Positions 24,821 to 37,300 are shown, numbered from the stretch's first letter. The stretch is DNA of 64,000 nt from Moesziomyces globuligerus (GCA_030849465.1 JARVLF010000017.1:62001-126000); one strand, 5' to 3'. The notes: a model not told the origin generated them from the sequence alone. Translations and numbers: made by a program.

Positions 24821-27800
24821 CTAGTCCTTGGCAGCGGCCTTCTGGGCGAGGGTGATCTTGTCGCCGAGGCTGAGGGCGATGCCCTGGGTCTTTGAGCGGA
24901 TCCTGACGTGGCCCTGGATCGTCTTCCCATCAGGCAGCAACTCGATGCTGAGGTTGGCCAGCGCATCCTCGCCGAAGAGCGAGCGAGCATACATGTTGGC
25001 CGAGAGGAAACCACACTCGCCGGCCAGCGAAGCATCGGGCGTCAAGCACGACATGTTTGTGCTCTTCATGATGTGCGCCAGATACTCGCGGAGGTCGGTG
25101 ATGGCCGTGTTGACATTGACCTTGTTCTCCCACTCGAACTCGGTCCACATGGCGCGGAACTGCGCCTCGTTGCAGTACGCCGGCGCAATGTAGTCCATAA
25201 TGTCAATGTGAATGTCGTTGAGCACGACGCACTTGGAATCGCCCGCGCTCTGCGTACCCGTGCCCGCGGCACCCTCGTAGATGATGTTGCCAAAGATCAC
25301 GCCCGTCTCGGTGCTCGAGACCTTGATCGTCGCCTTGATCGACTGGTACGAGTACGGCGCCAGCGTATAGTTGGACGGACGCTCCACCAGCTTCAGATCG
25401 CCGAGCGTGGCAAACTCGATCGAGAGGTTCTGCAGCGTCTCGGCCGTCTGGTTGACCACCAGCACATCGAGCAGGATGTCAAACTGATGCACGTTGACGT
25501 ACGCCTCGGCGTACACCGGATCCGAGAAACCGGTCAGCTGCACCACCCTCGCCAGCTTCGAGATAAAGTCGTCCTTGGCCGCCTCGGCGGCGCCGGTGGC
25601 CTGGGTGAGCTCGCGCTCGTACTCCTCGGCCGCATCGTCGGCCGCCTTTTTGGAAAACTGGCGGAACGAGAGCAGATCGTCGGGCTGCACCTTGACCACC
25701 TTGGTCTCCTTGGCGAGCTTCTCGGCCTGCTTGGCCTGCTCGTGCTCGACCATCTTGGTATACGCCGCCTTGGTGTCGTGCAGGAAGACCTGCTTGGCCT
25801 CCTGGCTCTCGGGCTCGGCGTCCTGGATCGACGAGGCGAGCGTCTCGACGCACGCCATGATGCGCTCCACCGAGTCCTCGTCGATCGGCGTCGCCGCAAA
25901 CTTGGACTGCCCCACGCGCACGATGCTCGTCATGATGAGCATCGCCTCGGCGCGCAGGCTGTTCTTGGCCGCCGCGTCGGACGAGAGCTCGGCAAAGCGC
26001 AGCACGAGCTTGGTCAGCGTCGAGGCGAGCACCGTGCCCGTATAAAAGTCGCCGAGCAGCAGCAGCGAGCGCAGCGGCGGCTTGGACGCGCTCTTGACCG
26101 CCTCGAGCCGCGCCGCCTGGTTGGCCTCGGAGCTGAAGGCCGTCTCGGTGGCGTAGGTGCCATCGGCGCGGACGCGGTTGGCAGCCGACGACGACGACGC
26201 TTTGGTCGCTCCACCGAGCGCCGAGGAGGAGGCACCGGCGTCCGCCTCCTCGCCAGTCGCCTCGGCCTCGACGGTGGAGGCATCGAGCAGACGCTCTTCG
26301 GCGGCGAGGATGGGCACCTCGCCGACAACCTTGCGGATCTGCTGCATGGCCTCCTTGACGTCGTCGATGCTGGCGCAGTACTCGCCGACAATCCAGAGCG
26401 CGCCGCGGAAGACCTTGCCGGACTTGATATCGGTAAAGGTGCGAAGGAGCTTGTCGACGATGGACGAGCGGAGGTTGGGGAACTTTTCGACCACCTCGCG
26501 CACAAAGGCGATGACGTCGACGGCGGAGGGGTTGTTCGAGTCGCCGAGGAACTCCATGAGCACGTGGACGACGTTGGAGGCGACCTCGGAGAACTTGATG
26601 GCGCAGGTGTGGATGGACTGGATGAGGAGCTGGCGGTACTCGAGGTTCTTGTCCTGGGACTGGGACGAGTCGACGGTCTTCATGAGCTCCTTCTTGAGCA
26701 GCAGCACGACCTCTTCGATGTTGCGGCTGGAGACCATCTCGAGGGCGATGCGAAGCGCCTTGCGGCGGACGTCCATGTCCGGGCTGCTGAGGACGCGGAG
26801 GAGGTCCATGACGAGCGGGTCGATGACGTGTTCGTGCTTTGCGCGCAGCGCGTCGAGGCGGTCGAGGACGATGAGCTTGACGTTGTTGTCGCTCTCCTTG
26901 ACGCTGAGCTCGATGAGCGCGCTGGCGGTGGCCTTGACGGCGGCGGCGTTCTGGGTGAGCGTGGTGAGCGTGGTGGCCGCCTCGTACTTGACCGAGTGGC
27001 TGGGAGCGGCGAGGAGCTCGGAGACGGCGCGGATGTAGCGCGGACGGTTTGGCGAGTCGCCGCGGCAGTCCTTGCGGATGAGCTCGATGATGGCGAGCTG
27101 CATGAGCTCGTCCTGGGAGGCGATCTGGTCGCCGAGGCCGAGGAAGTACTGGACGGCGCGCTCGGGGGCGGTGTGGCAGAGGAGGACAAAGGCGTTGCGC
27201 TTGCAGGTGGTGTCAGCCTCGGCGGCGAGGAAGGTCTCCATGAGCTCGGGCGCATCGACGATGAGGTTCTCGTTCTGCTGGTATATCGAGTAGACGCAGA
27301 AGACGGCGTTCTTGCGCACGTAGCTGTGGCGGTGCTCGAGACATTGGCGGATGGTGGGGATGAGCGGCTCGAGGAGCTCGGGCTCCTTGACCTTCTGGAG
27401 GAAGCGTAGTGTGGAGCCTCTGATATACTCGTTGGGGTGCTGCAGATCGTTACGGATGGCGTTGCTGTACAGAGTCCAAATCAAGTGAGAGCAAGGTCAG
27501 CGAGGGGGACTCATCTTGTTGGCGAACAGGAGACGGCACGACGTACCAGACGAGGATCATCTCCTGCTTGAGGTTGCCCTTTTCGTCGAGCTTGGGGCAG
27601 ACCTCCCAGTAGAAGTGGAGCATCTTCTTGAGCTGCTTGTTGCGGCTGGGAAGGACATATTGGATGATGGGCATGAGGAGGGTGGGCTGGGGCGAGCCAT
27701 TGAGGGTGGAGACGATGATGCGACGGAGGGTCTCGAGCTTGACCTCGTCGGAGCCGCGCTGGAGGTTGTTGCGGAGGTCCTGGGTGGAGAGCTCGATGCC

Positions 27801-27857
27801 GTCGCTGCTCGAGTCGGGAGCTACGACGGTGTAGGCGATGGCCTCGGAGGACGACAT
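24821..27857 (-). CDS. SEC26: Coatomer (COPI) subunit beta
   Basis: Two exons, 27857-27547 and 27464-24821, give 984 residues. The 82-nt intron (GTACGT...TACAG) joins MILV to CNAIRNDLQHPNEYIRG, restoring the family sequence. Residues about 20-540 are the adaptin-type HEAT/armadillo solenoid (LRFLQKVKEPELLEPLIPTI, MDVRRKALRIALEMVSSRNI, LWIVGEYCASIDDVKEAM). The C-terminal third carries the beta-coatomer appendage-type region (QFDILLDVLVVNQTAETLQN, VERPSNYTLAPYSYQSIKAT, NDIHIDIMDYIAPAYC). Length matches yeast Sec26 (973) and human COPB1 (953). It is part of the F-subcomplex of the COPI coat, recruited by Arf1-GTP to Golgi membranes for retrograde traffic. Codons are strongly C/G-ending. The 800-codon antisense frame is a shadow. 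Confidence 0.95.
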
Positions 27858-28538
27858 GGTGGAAGAATCCCCGGAGCTGGATCGCGGTTTGCTGCCAGTG
27901 AGAGTGGGGGTGCTTGCTCGCTCTCACGGGGCTTGATCGACAGGTGGATGACGGAGCGGTCGTACGTGCGTGCGTCCAGCTGAATTTGCGTGTTCGATCT
28001 ACGATACGAGAGCGAGGCGAGGGCGAGATGAGGTGATGGAAGCAGGCAAGAGAGTGTTGGACTCGAATGTGTGCCGACTGCGGACGGGCCGACCGATGAC
28101 TTTGAGTTGGCTTTGGCTGTGGCTTTGGCTGTGGATTGCGTCGTGGCAGGCAGTGTGAGGAGTGTGTCTCTCTCTGTGTGTGCACAGCGTCCGTTCTTCC
28201 AGCCCTCGCCAGCTCGACAGGCAGCTGCGATGCATTTCTCGCATTTCGCGCCGCGCCGCTCGGATCACTTGGAGCCTCCCCGCTCGGCTCGCAGCGAGCG
28301 CGTCGAGCCCGATTTCGACTTGCCATCCGGCTCCTTTCTCGCACGAAAATTATTATACGTGCTGCCACGTCAGGTTGGCGCTCAACTTCTCAGCTGCCTC
28401 TGCCATCTCTGCACTTAGCGGCTGTCTACTAGCTGTCGCTTCAATGCACACATGCAAAGCAGAGCAGAAGCTTCATGTGTACAAATTGCATTCACTGTCC
28501 ATAGAAAGGGTATCATGCTTATAGAAAAGGTTCGAGGA
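27858..28538. promoter_or_regulatory. Spacer between ECO1 stop and SEC26 start
   Basis: 681 bp contain the SEC26 promoter and leader plus the ECO1 3' region. An imperfect Thr-Leu-type tandem (two copies of TGGCTTTGGCTG, about 28108-28131) is present. No RNA gene or conserved frame is recognised. Confidence 0.4.
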
Positions 28539-29762
28539 TCATGCTTCGAAGACGATCAGGCGCGGCGGGCTGCCCGCCGTCATCATTTGCGTGTCACGGC
28601 GGATCCACGCCTCGGCCAGCTTGCGTCCGGCCTCGGTGGGCTGGCTGAATGCCACGACTCTGGCCCGGCTGCCATGCGTCCTGATGAGCCCTGCGAGGTC
28701 AAAGCCGTATACGCTGTTGTCGCCGGCCGCGTCCAGCAGCGCGCTCGCCATGCCCGTGCGTCGCCAGCTGGCGATGACGTGGATGCGGTGCACTCCCACC
28801 GGCGGAGTCTGCGACGACGGCAGCGCCTCGGACACGAAGATCGCATCGCCAGCATCGTTCCACACCGTCCCCACCTGATCGTGCTGTTGATTTTCCTTGT
28901 CCGAGCCCGAGGGCAGCACCTCGCGTGCCTGTCCGACGGGTACACGTCCCACCACAGCTGCGCCTGCTGCTCGACCCCCGCACACCGCGACCAGCACCTT
29001 GCAGCCGCGCACGCTTGCCGCCTCCATCGGCGCTGCGCCCAGCGCTTCGTCCACCGTCTCGAGCAGCTCGCCGATCTTGCGCGTCGCCACGGCGTCCTTG
29101 AGCGTCGACATGTCGTAGCATCGGATCATCACCGCTTCCGCCTCGCCCGCCGCCCCCGCGCCGCTGCCCTGCTTTCTCCGCAGCGCCGTCTTGGAACGTG
29201 GAGCGCGTCGCGTCAGCGTCAGCTGCGATACCGGCTCGCCCCAGAGAGCGAGGGCCTTGGCGCTCCAGTCCAGCCCACGCACTGTGCGCTCGTGATGCCG
29301 CGCATGCAGCGCACAGTCCTCGGCCGACGACGAGTCGTACTGCATCTCGCACTCGCCGCATCGGAGCCGGATCCGCTGGCCCAGGTCCAGAATGAGCTGC
29401 TCCGGCTCGCGCATCGCACTGCTCGAGGTGGGCTTCGACGCCACTTTGCGGTTCGTCGTCTTGCCTGGCCGCACGGGAAAGAGCGGCGTGTGCGTTCCAG
29501 CGAGGATCGGACTGCTGGCCGCCTTGCGCATCGTTTCGTCTTCATCCGCACTGTGCGGAAGCGGACTCGAACGCGCCAACGCGTCCTCCGTCATCGCCCG
29601 TCGATTGCGTCCCGCGTAGGTCGTCACCTTTTTTGCAGACGTTCGCAACGCCGCTGTGGCTTGGCCCGCGCCATCCGCTGGTCCGCCAGAGTGAGCACCT
29701 ACTCTTCGAATCCGAGTCAAAGTAGGAGGAGTGCGATGATGAGTACACACATTCATGGTCAT
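28539..29762 (-). CDS. ECO1: Cohesin N-acetyltransferase ECO1/CTF7
   Basis: A 407-residue single-exon protein. A basic N-terminal motif (KKVTTYAGRNRR, residues 44-55) resembles the K-T-Y-G segment seen near the start of Eco1 proteins. Residues 135-157 form the Eco1 zinc finger: Cys135, Cys138, His153 and His157 in CGEC-x14-H-x3-H. The C-terminal acetyltransferase domain shows GVHRIHVIASWRRTGMASAL (323-342) with the acetyl-CoA loop RRTGMA, then DLAG and FSQPTEAGRKLAEAW (372-386). Family knowledge: Eco1 acetylates Smc3 at the replication fork to lock sister-chromatid cohesion. A KEN tripeptide (289-291) lies between finger and catalytic core. The start lies 21 bp past the MSH6 stop, so its promoter must lie in MSH6 or the two are co-transcribed. 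Two ATGs (codons 1 and 3) are possible starts. Confidence 0.9.
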   Translation of the reverse strand: MTMNVCTHHRTPPTLTRIRRVGAHSGGPADGAGQATAALRTSAKKVTTYAGRNRRAMTEDALARSSPLPHSADEDETMRKAASSPILAGTHTPLFPVRPGKTTNRKVASKPTSSSAMREPEQLILDLGQRIRLRCGECEMQYDSSSAEDCALHARHHERTVRGLDWSAKALALWGEPVSQLTLTRRAPRSKTALRRKQGSGAGAAGEAEAVMIRCYDMSTLKDAVATRKIGELLETVDEALGAAPMEAASVRGCKVLVAVCGGRAAGAAVVGRVPVGQAREVLPSGSDKENQQHDQVGTVWNDAGDAIFVSEALPSSQTPPVGVHRIHVIASWRRTGMASALLDAAGDNSVYGFDLAGLIRTHGSRARVVAFSQPTEAGRKLAEAWIRRDTQMMTAGSPPRLIVFEA

Positions 29763-29783
29763 TGCGAGGACAGATTTGGAGCA

Positions 29784-32700
29784 CTACGTACAAGGCAGGG
29801 GGGATGCGCTGTGGCCGATGCCGTTGACCGATGCATCGTTCTTGCCCAGCGCCGCCACTTGCGATCGGATGATGTCGAGCTGCGAGAGAGTTGCCAGCGC
29901 CTTGGCCTCGGCATTTCGGTCGCTCGATGTCGTCCTCTGCTGCTCCGTCAGCTTGAACAGGTGTACAAAGTCGCTCAGCAGCGCCAGCGGGATCTTGCTG
30001 CCCTTCTTCTCGGCCTGGCTAGCCTTGGTCGCGTCGGCGAATTGCTTCGACACCGCCGCTGCCCGGTCGCAGATCTCGTGCGGAACCCCAGCCAGCGCCG
30101 CCACCTGCGTGCCGTACGACGACTCGGCAATCCCGTCCACCAGACGATACCTGTATAGACAAACGATCAGCGTGTCAGTTGACTCGAAACTCGATCCTTC
30201 TACCGTCTACCTGATGTCCGATTCGCTACTCACGTGAAGATGACCTCGCGCTTGGCGTCGTCGACGAGCACCTGCATATGCTTGTTGCTGACGCGCGAGT
30301 ACGCGTTGAAGTCGTGCGCGAGGTTGGTGTAGTGCGTGAGGAAAAACGTCAGGCAGCGCGTCCGGCTCACCAGGTGGTGCAACACGGCGAATGCGATCGC
30401 CTGGCCGTCAAACGTGCTTGTGCCCCTGCCGAGCTCGTCCATGATCACCAGCGAGCGTGGCGTGCACTCGCTGATGATGCGCGATGCCTCGAGCATCTCG
30501 ACCATGAACGTGCTGTTGTTGCGGAAGATCTGGTCGTTGGCGCCCATGCGCGACGCAATTCGGTCCACGGGCGAGATGCGTGCCTTGGCCGCTGGCACCC
30601 GGCATCCCAGCTGGGCCAGGATCACCGCCGTCGCGCTCGTGCGCGCGGTGGTGCTCTTACCGGCCATGTTGCCACCGGTGAGGATGACCACCTCGTCGCT
30701 CTTGCCTCCCAGCCGGATGTCGTTCGGGATGAAGTCGACATTGTCGCCGGCGATACACGGGTGTCGCAGCTCTTCGAACTCCAACAGCGCCGTATCGTGT
30801 TCCACCAGCTCGGGTCGGCACGACGGCTCTCCGATCGCGTACGACGCCTTGGCCAGCGAAAGCAGGCAGTCGACCTCGGCGATCGTCTTGACCGCGCGCA
30901 GGAAGACCTCACTCTGTTCCGAGAAGCTGGCAAACAGACTTTGGTGGAAGCGCTTGAGGGCGGCCAGGCGCGTCTCGCGTGCCTCCTTGATGTCCTGCAC
31001 AAGGTCGCGCACCTTAGGCGAGTACCAGCGGTTGCGGTCCTTGGTGCCGCTCAGCTTGGTCCAGTTGGCTGGCACCTTTGTGGACACAGGCACCTCGATC
31101 TGGAAGATGTCCTTGGTCCCGAGGTGCTTCCATGCACACTTGGCCGACGTGAGCTTGAGCTGCTTGCGGTACGACTCGATCTCGCTCTCGAGCTGCGCCT
31201 CCACTTCGGCGATGGCGGCCACGGCGCGGTCGTACGGCTCGAAGACTCCCTCGTTGGGCTCAAACGAGCCGTCCTCGCACATCCTGAAACTCGACTGCAG
31301 CTCGCGAGCCATGGGCGAGACCGCCGGCATCGAGTCGAGGAGGTGAATGATCACCGTCGTCTCGAAGCCATCGCAGTAAGTCCGGAGCTGTCGGATGGAT
31401 TTCTCCACTCTCGCCAGCGCCTTGAGCACGGCGGTGAAGTCGCGCGGCCTGCACTTGCCCGCACGCACGCGTGGCACAATGCGCTCGATGTCCGGCAGCG
31501 TCTTACCCCACGTCTCGAACTCGTCTCCGAAACCAGGATATTTGAGCAGGTCCTCGACGGCGTCTTGGCGCGCTCGGATCGCATCGGCAGTGGCGAGGGG
31601 CGCCACTAGCCAGATCTTGAAGAGACGCTTTCCGAACGGCGTCACGCAACGGTTCAGCAGCCGATGGAGCGTGCCGTCCTCGGTTCCCTCGTCGTTTTGC
31701 AAGACATTGAGATGCGTCAGTGACTGAGCGTCCAGCACCAAGCACTTGTCCTGCTTGAGCGGGTCGAAGATGTTGAAGTTGCGGCTCGAACACAGATCAC
31801 GGTCGAGGTTGAGCTGGGCCAGGTAGCAGAGGAGGCCGCCGAGCGCCGACATGGCGCACGGACGATCGACCATGGACGCAATGCCTTCCGGGAGCAGCGA
31901 AGGATCGACGGGGTCGAGCGACTCGATGCGAGCCTCGGCGTCCACGCCTGGATTGAAGAGCGCATTGAGCTTCCTCGACGTGGTCTCTGCATCGAGGAAC
32001 TCGACGCCAGGCTTTAGCATGGTGACCTGGGCCGTGCTGGGCACGGTGCTGCGCAGGATGCGCAGCGTCTGGGTCGAGAGCCCTGCCTTCTCGTGGAGCA
32101 CCTCCTTGAGTCGCAGCGAGCGGAGCAGCGTCTCGAGACGCGTGCGCGACTCGTCGTCTTCGAACTCGGTCAGATTGAACTCGGCCGTGGAGGCGTCGAG
32201 CGTACACACGCCAAAGACGGGCCCATTGCGGCCGGCCGAGGCATCCTCCTTGATGGATACGCAGTAGCTGTTGAGATCGTCCGGCAGGGAGGCCGCATCG
32301 ACAATCGTGCCGGTGGTCAGAACGTGGCGCAACTCGCGGTTGACGATTTCGGAGCCGCCGCCGCGAGAACGCTCACCGACGCGCATGCCCTTGGCCACAG
32401 CGGTCTCGGTCTGGTCCACACGGCCGACCTTGTAGCCGAGTGCGAGGAACTTGGCCGCAAAGATGTCGAACGAAGCTTCGGGGACGCCGACCATCTTCAT
32501 CTTGACGCGATCGGTGAGCTTGAGGTCGAACTCGCGATGGCCGATGAGCGCATCTTCCTCGTAGAGCTCGTAGAACTTGCCCTTCTGGAAAAAGAGGACG
32601 GTATCCCAGTGATTCTGCTTGATGCGCCAGAACTGCTCCTCGAACGGGGTGAAGTCCTTCCAGGCCGACTTGGGGATGAAGACGGTGCGCGAATCGTACT

Positions 32701-33724
32701 CAGCATCGCCGGGACGGTTGCCGTCTTTGTCGCGCAGATCGACGAGGAAGCTGTAGGCCTGTTCGTTTTCGGCACGCTTGCGCTTCTCCTCGATGACGCG
32801 GCGCTCTGCTTTTGTGAGGTGCGAGAGGCTTGCGGAGGATGGCCCACTTCGGGGCGCTGGGCTCGAAGAAGAGCTCGAGGCGCCACGTCCCAGGGCGAAG
32901 TTGGAGAGTGCCGAGCTCGGGCCTGCTCGCGAGGAGGCTGCAGAGGAAGAGGCTGCTTTGCTTGCCTGCTTCTTGGTCTTGCTGCGCTTGGACGCCGGCA
33001 CGAAGTCATCGACGTCGCTCGCATCTGACGGTCCCGGTCCGTCGTCCTCGTCGGAGTTGGCGGCCGCATCCAATGGCAGAGCATCATCTTCGTCGTCGTG
33101 ATCATCGGGAACGACAAAGTCGTCCTCGTCACGAGTCTTGCGCGCACGTTTGGCAGAGGGACGCTTGCGAGTGGGCATTTCGTCCTCGCTATCGCTGTCC
33201 ACAGCTGCAGCGCCCTCCGAGTCGGACTCGGCATAGGTGACAGGTCGCTTGGCTACCGCACGACGGCGGAAGAGCGGCTGCTCAACCTCTTCGTCCTCGT
33301 CGACGTCCATGTCGCCGAGGTCGCTGCTGGGGGGCGGAGTCAGTTCCTCAGAGTCGGATGCTTTGGCAGCTTTCGAAGGTGCTTGCGCCTGTGTGGGGGG
33401 AAGGAGGCTCTCGGTGGATAATGAGCTGGAGCGGTGGAAGGTGGGAGAGGAGGAAGGGGCCTGCTCCTGGACCTTGTCAGCGGCAGGCTTGGCATTGGAG
33501 CGAGAAACGCGTGCGGTGGGTCGATCTTCGCTGGGAGGAGGGGTGTCGAGCGCCTTTGTCTGCGCCCCGGTCTTGGTCAGCGGCGATTCAGCCTTGATCG
33601 CGCCCTTTGAGCCTGGTTTGGATGTTGGGGATGGGCCCGAAGCTGCTTTTTGGGACGGCGTCGCTGGCACCTTCGAGAAGAAGCCCAGCAGGGACGACTG
33701 CTTGGCGCCTGACTTGGTCGGCAT
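29784..33724 (-). CDS. MSH6: DNA mismatch repair protein MSH6
   Basis: Two exons, 33724-30234 and 30150-29784, give 1285 residues; the 83-nt intron (GTGAGT...TACAG) joins EVIFT to YRLVDGIAESSYG. The N-terminus has a PCNA-binding PIP box, QSSLLGFF (residues 9-16), then a long acidic, Ser-rich linker. MutS domain I begins near residue 320 with FWRIKQNHWDTVLFFQKGKF and the mismatch-contact motif KFYELYEEDA (Phe and Glu present). Walker A is LTGGNMAGKST (about 1015-1025), Walker B IMDELGRGTSTFD (about 1094-1106). Family knowledge: MSH6 pairs with MSH2 as MutSalpha, recognising base mismatches and short loops. MSH6 rather than MSH3 is supported by the GKFYELYE box and by the Ala in the Walker A loop as in yeast Msh6. 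It is followed 21 bp on by ECO1. Confidence 0.95.
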
Positions 33725-34354
33725 TTCGAGCGCCTGACGAGCGTCGGAACCGCCGACAAGGGTGCGGGAGAAACGAGGGTGCGGCCTGTCGAGCCTATCT
33801 CTTCTTCAGCAGTTGAGAAGCCGAATGCACATCTAGATGGCCTTCCGGTGTTGGGGTGTCGGGAAGCGAAGGTGTTCAGATGTTGAGGGGATGGAGGTGG
33901 TGTGAGTAGAGAGAGTTGATGAGCAAGATGAAGCCCAAAGACCCACAAGGCAGTCTTCGACGCGAGCGCGAGCGCGGTCGCGGCGGTTGGTGGGGCGCGA
34001 CTGAGCCAAAGCTGGCCATGCCTCCACGAGCCGAAAAATCTGGCTCGTCCACCTTCGCGGCTTCGCGGCTTCGCGGCTTCGCGCCGGCGCACGGTGTTGC
34101 TCTTTGCGCGACGCGCGACGCGGTCAGACCCTCACGTCCATTTTAGCGCCAAAACCGTTTCAGGGTGCAGAACTTCGAGGGCTTCCAACACGCCGCAAGT
34201 ATGAAGTGCAGAACACAACCAAAGTCGTCATTTCGAATCATAGATCAAGAGGAGAACAGGTACGGAGACGAATGTGCAGACGCTGTGCCGCATGATGGGC
34301 TGTCACATCTACAGCGCGAGAGAGTCCTGACTAGATCGATCCACACGCAGGAGC
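33725..34354. promoter_or_regulatory. MSH6 promoter and MER3 3' region
   Basis: 630 bp. A four-copy octamer (CTTCGCGG) lies at 34053-34084, and just beyond it a CGCG-rich patch (GCGCGACGCGCGACGCGG, about 34108-34125). CGCG-containing sites resemble the core of G1/S (MBF-type) elements that control MSH6 in yeasts; that parallel is inference. Confidence 0.4.
34053..34084 (+). repeat. Octamer tandem repeat (CTTCGCGG)x4 upstream of MSH6
   Basis: Four head-to-tail copies of CTTCGCGG, the last with one change (CTTCGCGC), about 330-360 bp upstream of the MSH6 start. Each copy holds a TCGCG core. Confidence 0.85.
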
Positions 34355-37300
34355 TCAAAGAGCTGCCGAGCCTGCCTCGGGCCTGTTCGCTTCACTGGTG
34401 GATCCGTTGTCCGAAGCGAGCCAGGACGGCGGCGCGAGCCTCTTCAGGAATCGCCGCTGCGCCGGTCTTTCCATCGTCATTGCTGGACTTGGAGCCGACG
34501 CTGAGTCCGACTCGTACAGAGAGGCCCTGCCGTCATCGCTCGAAAGGGCAGCGATGTTACGAAATGTAAGACTTTCGGGAGCCGAGGTCCTGTTCAGAGG
34601 CGCGATCATGCGCCCACGGAGGGCGGGCACATCATCGTCTACGGGAAAGAGGCGATCTAGCCGGCCCAACAGATCGAGCGGCTCGTCATAGTCTGCGTCG
34701 ACGGCTTCCGTCGCCTTTCTTTTCTGTGGACCCGCAATCCCGTCACTCTGTCGCGCAGATGGGAAGCCGGAACGCATGGCCGGTAGAGGGAAATCCCCAT
34801 CAAGAGGACGATCCTGGAAACGGTATCTTCTCGTCTTCGTCAGATCTTCTTGATCTCGGGAGCGTTGGCAGCACTTGTGACGGCACGTGTTTTTGCAAGT
34901 GTGCTTGCATCTGGCAGCCGGTGCGTTGGGAAGGGCAAGTTGCATCGTCATAAGACGCACGATTAGCAGGAGACGATGATCAGCAAAGAGGACCAAAGTG
35001 GTATCGTGCTCCTGCCTTCAGCCTAGAGCGAAGCAGGCGGCCAAGAGCGTCCCGACTCGACACTCACCTTTTCCACGATGGCTCCTCGTCCGAGCCGGCG
35101 TCTTCTTGCCCACAATCGCCGTTCTTTGGGACCTTGGTGTGGCTTCCGACGCGAGACTCTCGCGCACTAGTCCCGGTCGGGGACGCTTGAGACCCGCCCG
35201 ATGGCGGTCGCATCGTCGAGTCTACGTCACTCTGGTTGGACTCCGCGCGCGCAACTTGCACGCGATGCGATCCATTCGCCATGTCTATGGGCAGCAGACT
35301 CGCCTGCATCATCGTCCCCGCGATCTCGTCACACGCGGCGTACGTCAGTATGCGTATGCGAAGGTCTTGCAGATCCACGTGGACAGTGAAGCGCTTTTCG
35401 CCGCCATCGAAGCGGTACATCGGCATGCGGCGGAAATCGATGAATCCACCGTCGGAGGTCAGCATCAAAATGCAGACGCTCAGGGCCAATTTGGTCGTCT
35501 TGCTCTTGAGCATGCACGTTGCGCGATTCTCAATCCGGACGCCGACGTCGAGCACCACCTTGACTCGAGGCCGCAAGACCTCGGTGGTTTCGGTATCCGT
35601 GATCACGTCGACTCGGGCGTCGGCTGGTTGCTGCGGAGTGAAGTGGGACGAAGAGCGCTGAACCACTTCAAGCCCGATGCGGGGCACGGACTGGGCAGCA
35701 GCGACCACTTTGTTGCCGAACGGCGGATTGCGGTTGAGAATGAGCTCGACTCTGGCAGCCGATGTGTTAGCGAGCGTTTGCCATGTGCTGATGCCAGCAT
35801 TGGCCAGCGCCTTGATGGATCGATCTCCAATCTGATCGATCTGCCGGAGCATGGCGGGCGAGCCATCCCAAGCCTGCGCCGCGATGGATCGTGCAAGGTC
35901 AAGGGCCGCTTTGCAAGCGATTCCGTCCCTTCGGTGGATGGCGATGTCTACGGCCGCTTTGACGATACGGGGAGCATGCTGAAAAATCCTCTTGGTGTCG
36001 GAGAACGGACTCGCTTCGCCTGTCGGCGGCTTGGGCAGCTGCGACAGATTGATAGCTGCCAAGGAAGCCTGGATCAGCAGCGAGACTTTGTCGGCGACAC
36101 GCACAACCTGACGTGGCGGGAATCGGATCTCGGCGTGCGTGCGAAGACCAGACAGAAAGCCTTTCTCGCCCTGGCGAAGCCTTTGGTCGCCGAACTCCTC
36201 TGCTTCTGCCACGGCCTCCAGCACCGCCTTGGTGTTGGCGCGCTCGGGCATCGCCATCAACGCCATCATGGTCTTGTGCCGCAAGAAGAAGCGCGACATG
36301 ATGTCGCCGTACTCGGTGGAGGCGATTTCGTCCGAATCCTCGGACCGGCGGATCAGCGACGCCTGCTCCAGCGACGACAGCGTTCTGGTACATAGATAGC
36401 GGAGGATCTCGGGAATGCTGTCGAGACCGATGCCCTCTTCCTGCGTGAGGTAGTAGGTTGGATTCTGTTGCAGCCTGACCCACATGAAGCTCTGGCGGAT
36501 CCATGCTTCGATGTCTGCCTCGCTCGACCTGCCCCGAAGTCCGATTTCGGCATTGACGTGTTCGACGAGGTTGGCCGCCAGGCCTGACTCGATGTCGCGA
36601 GAACCGCTTGCGAGCTCGCGGTAAAAGGCCTGCGTGGTGTCCTCGCACATGATCACTGCGACGCCACTGCGATCGAATTGCGGTCGTCCAGCACGGCCCA
36701 TCATCTGAATGATGTCGAGCTCTGAGATTTCGCTCCATTGCCCGTCGTAGTGCTTGGTCCCCCTTATTATGACGCAGTAAGCCGGCAGATTGATCCCTGT
36801 GGCCAGAGTGGTAGTGCAGCAGAGGATGCTGATGTGGCCGGCAAGGAAGGCGCGCTCCACCTTGCGTCGGTCGCTCTGCGAAAGGCCAGCATGATGGAAA
36901 GCGACGCGTGACGTCTGAAGGCCCGGCAGGTCTTGATCGTCGAAGGTTTCTGCTCCAGATTCGGGCTGGCGACGGGAAACCCCACGCGGATCATTTGCAA
37001 GGCTGCCGGAATCTGTCGCGGGACCCGTCATGGCTTCTGCGATGGTCTTTGCCGCTTGAACAGTGGACCGACGTGTGGCGCAAAAAATGAGGCATGGCCG
37101 TCCCGATGCGTGCGTCTGGATGAGCTCCAGAAGTTTGTGGTTCAGGTACGACTGAAAAGCGAACTCGTCCTTGGCCTTTGGATAGCCATATACGTGCTTT
37201 TCCAGGCGACAAGGTCTGTAGGCTTCGCCGAACTTGAGAAGCTCTGCGGAAGCGGTGGCCACTGACAGGGAGCTGGAAGCCGTTTGCTGCCGCACGTTCG

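Noticed and set aside
24908..27409. Plus-strand frame of over 800 codons antisense to SEC26
   Set aside because: Composition is an antisense shadow of strongly biased codons; SEC26 on the other strand matches its family over full length.
34355..34996. A separate small Cys-rich protein gene
   Set aside because: It is the last exon of MER3 plus intron; the Cys cluster is the MER3 zinc finger. It has no own ATG in a good place (frame starts with TTG).
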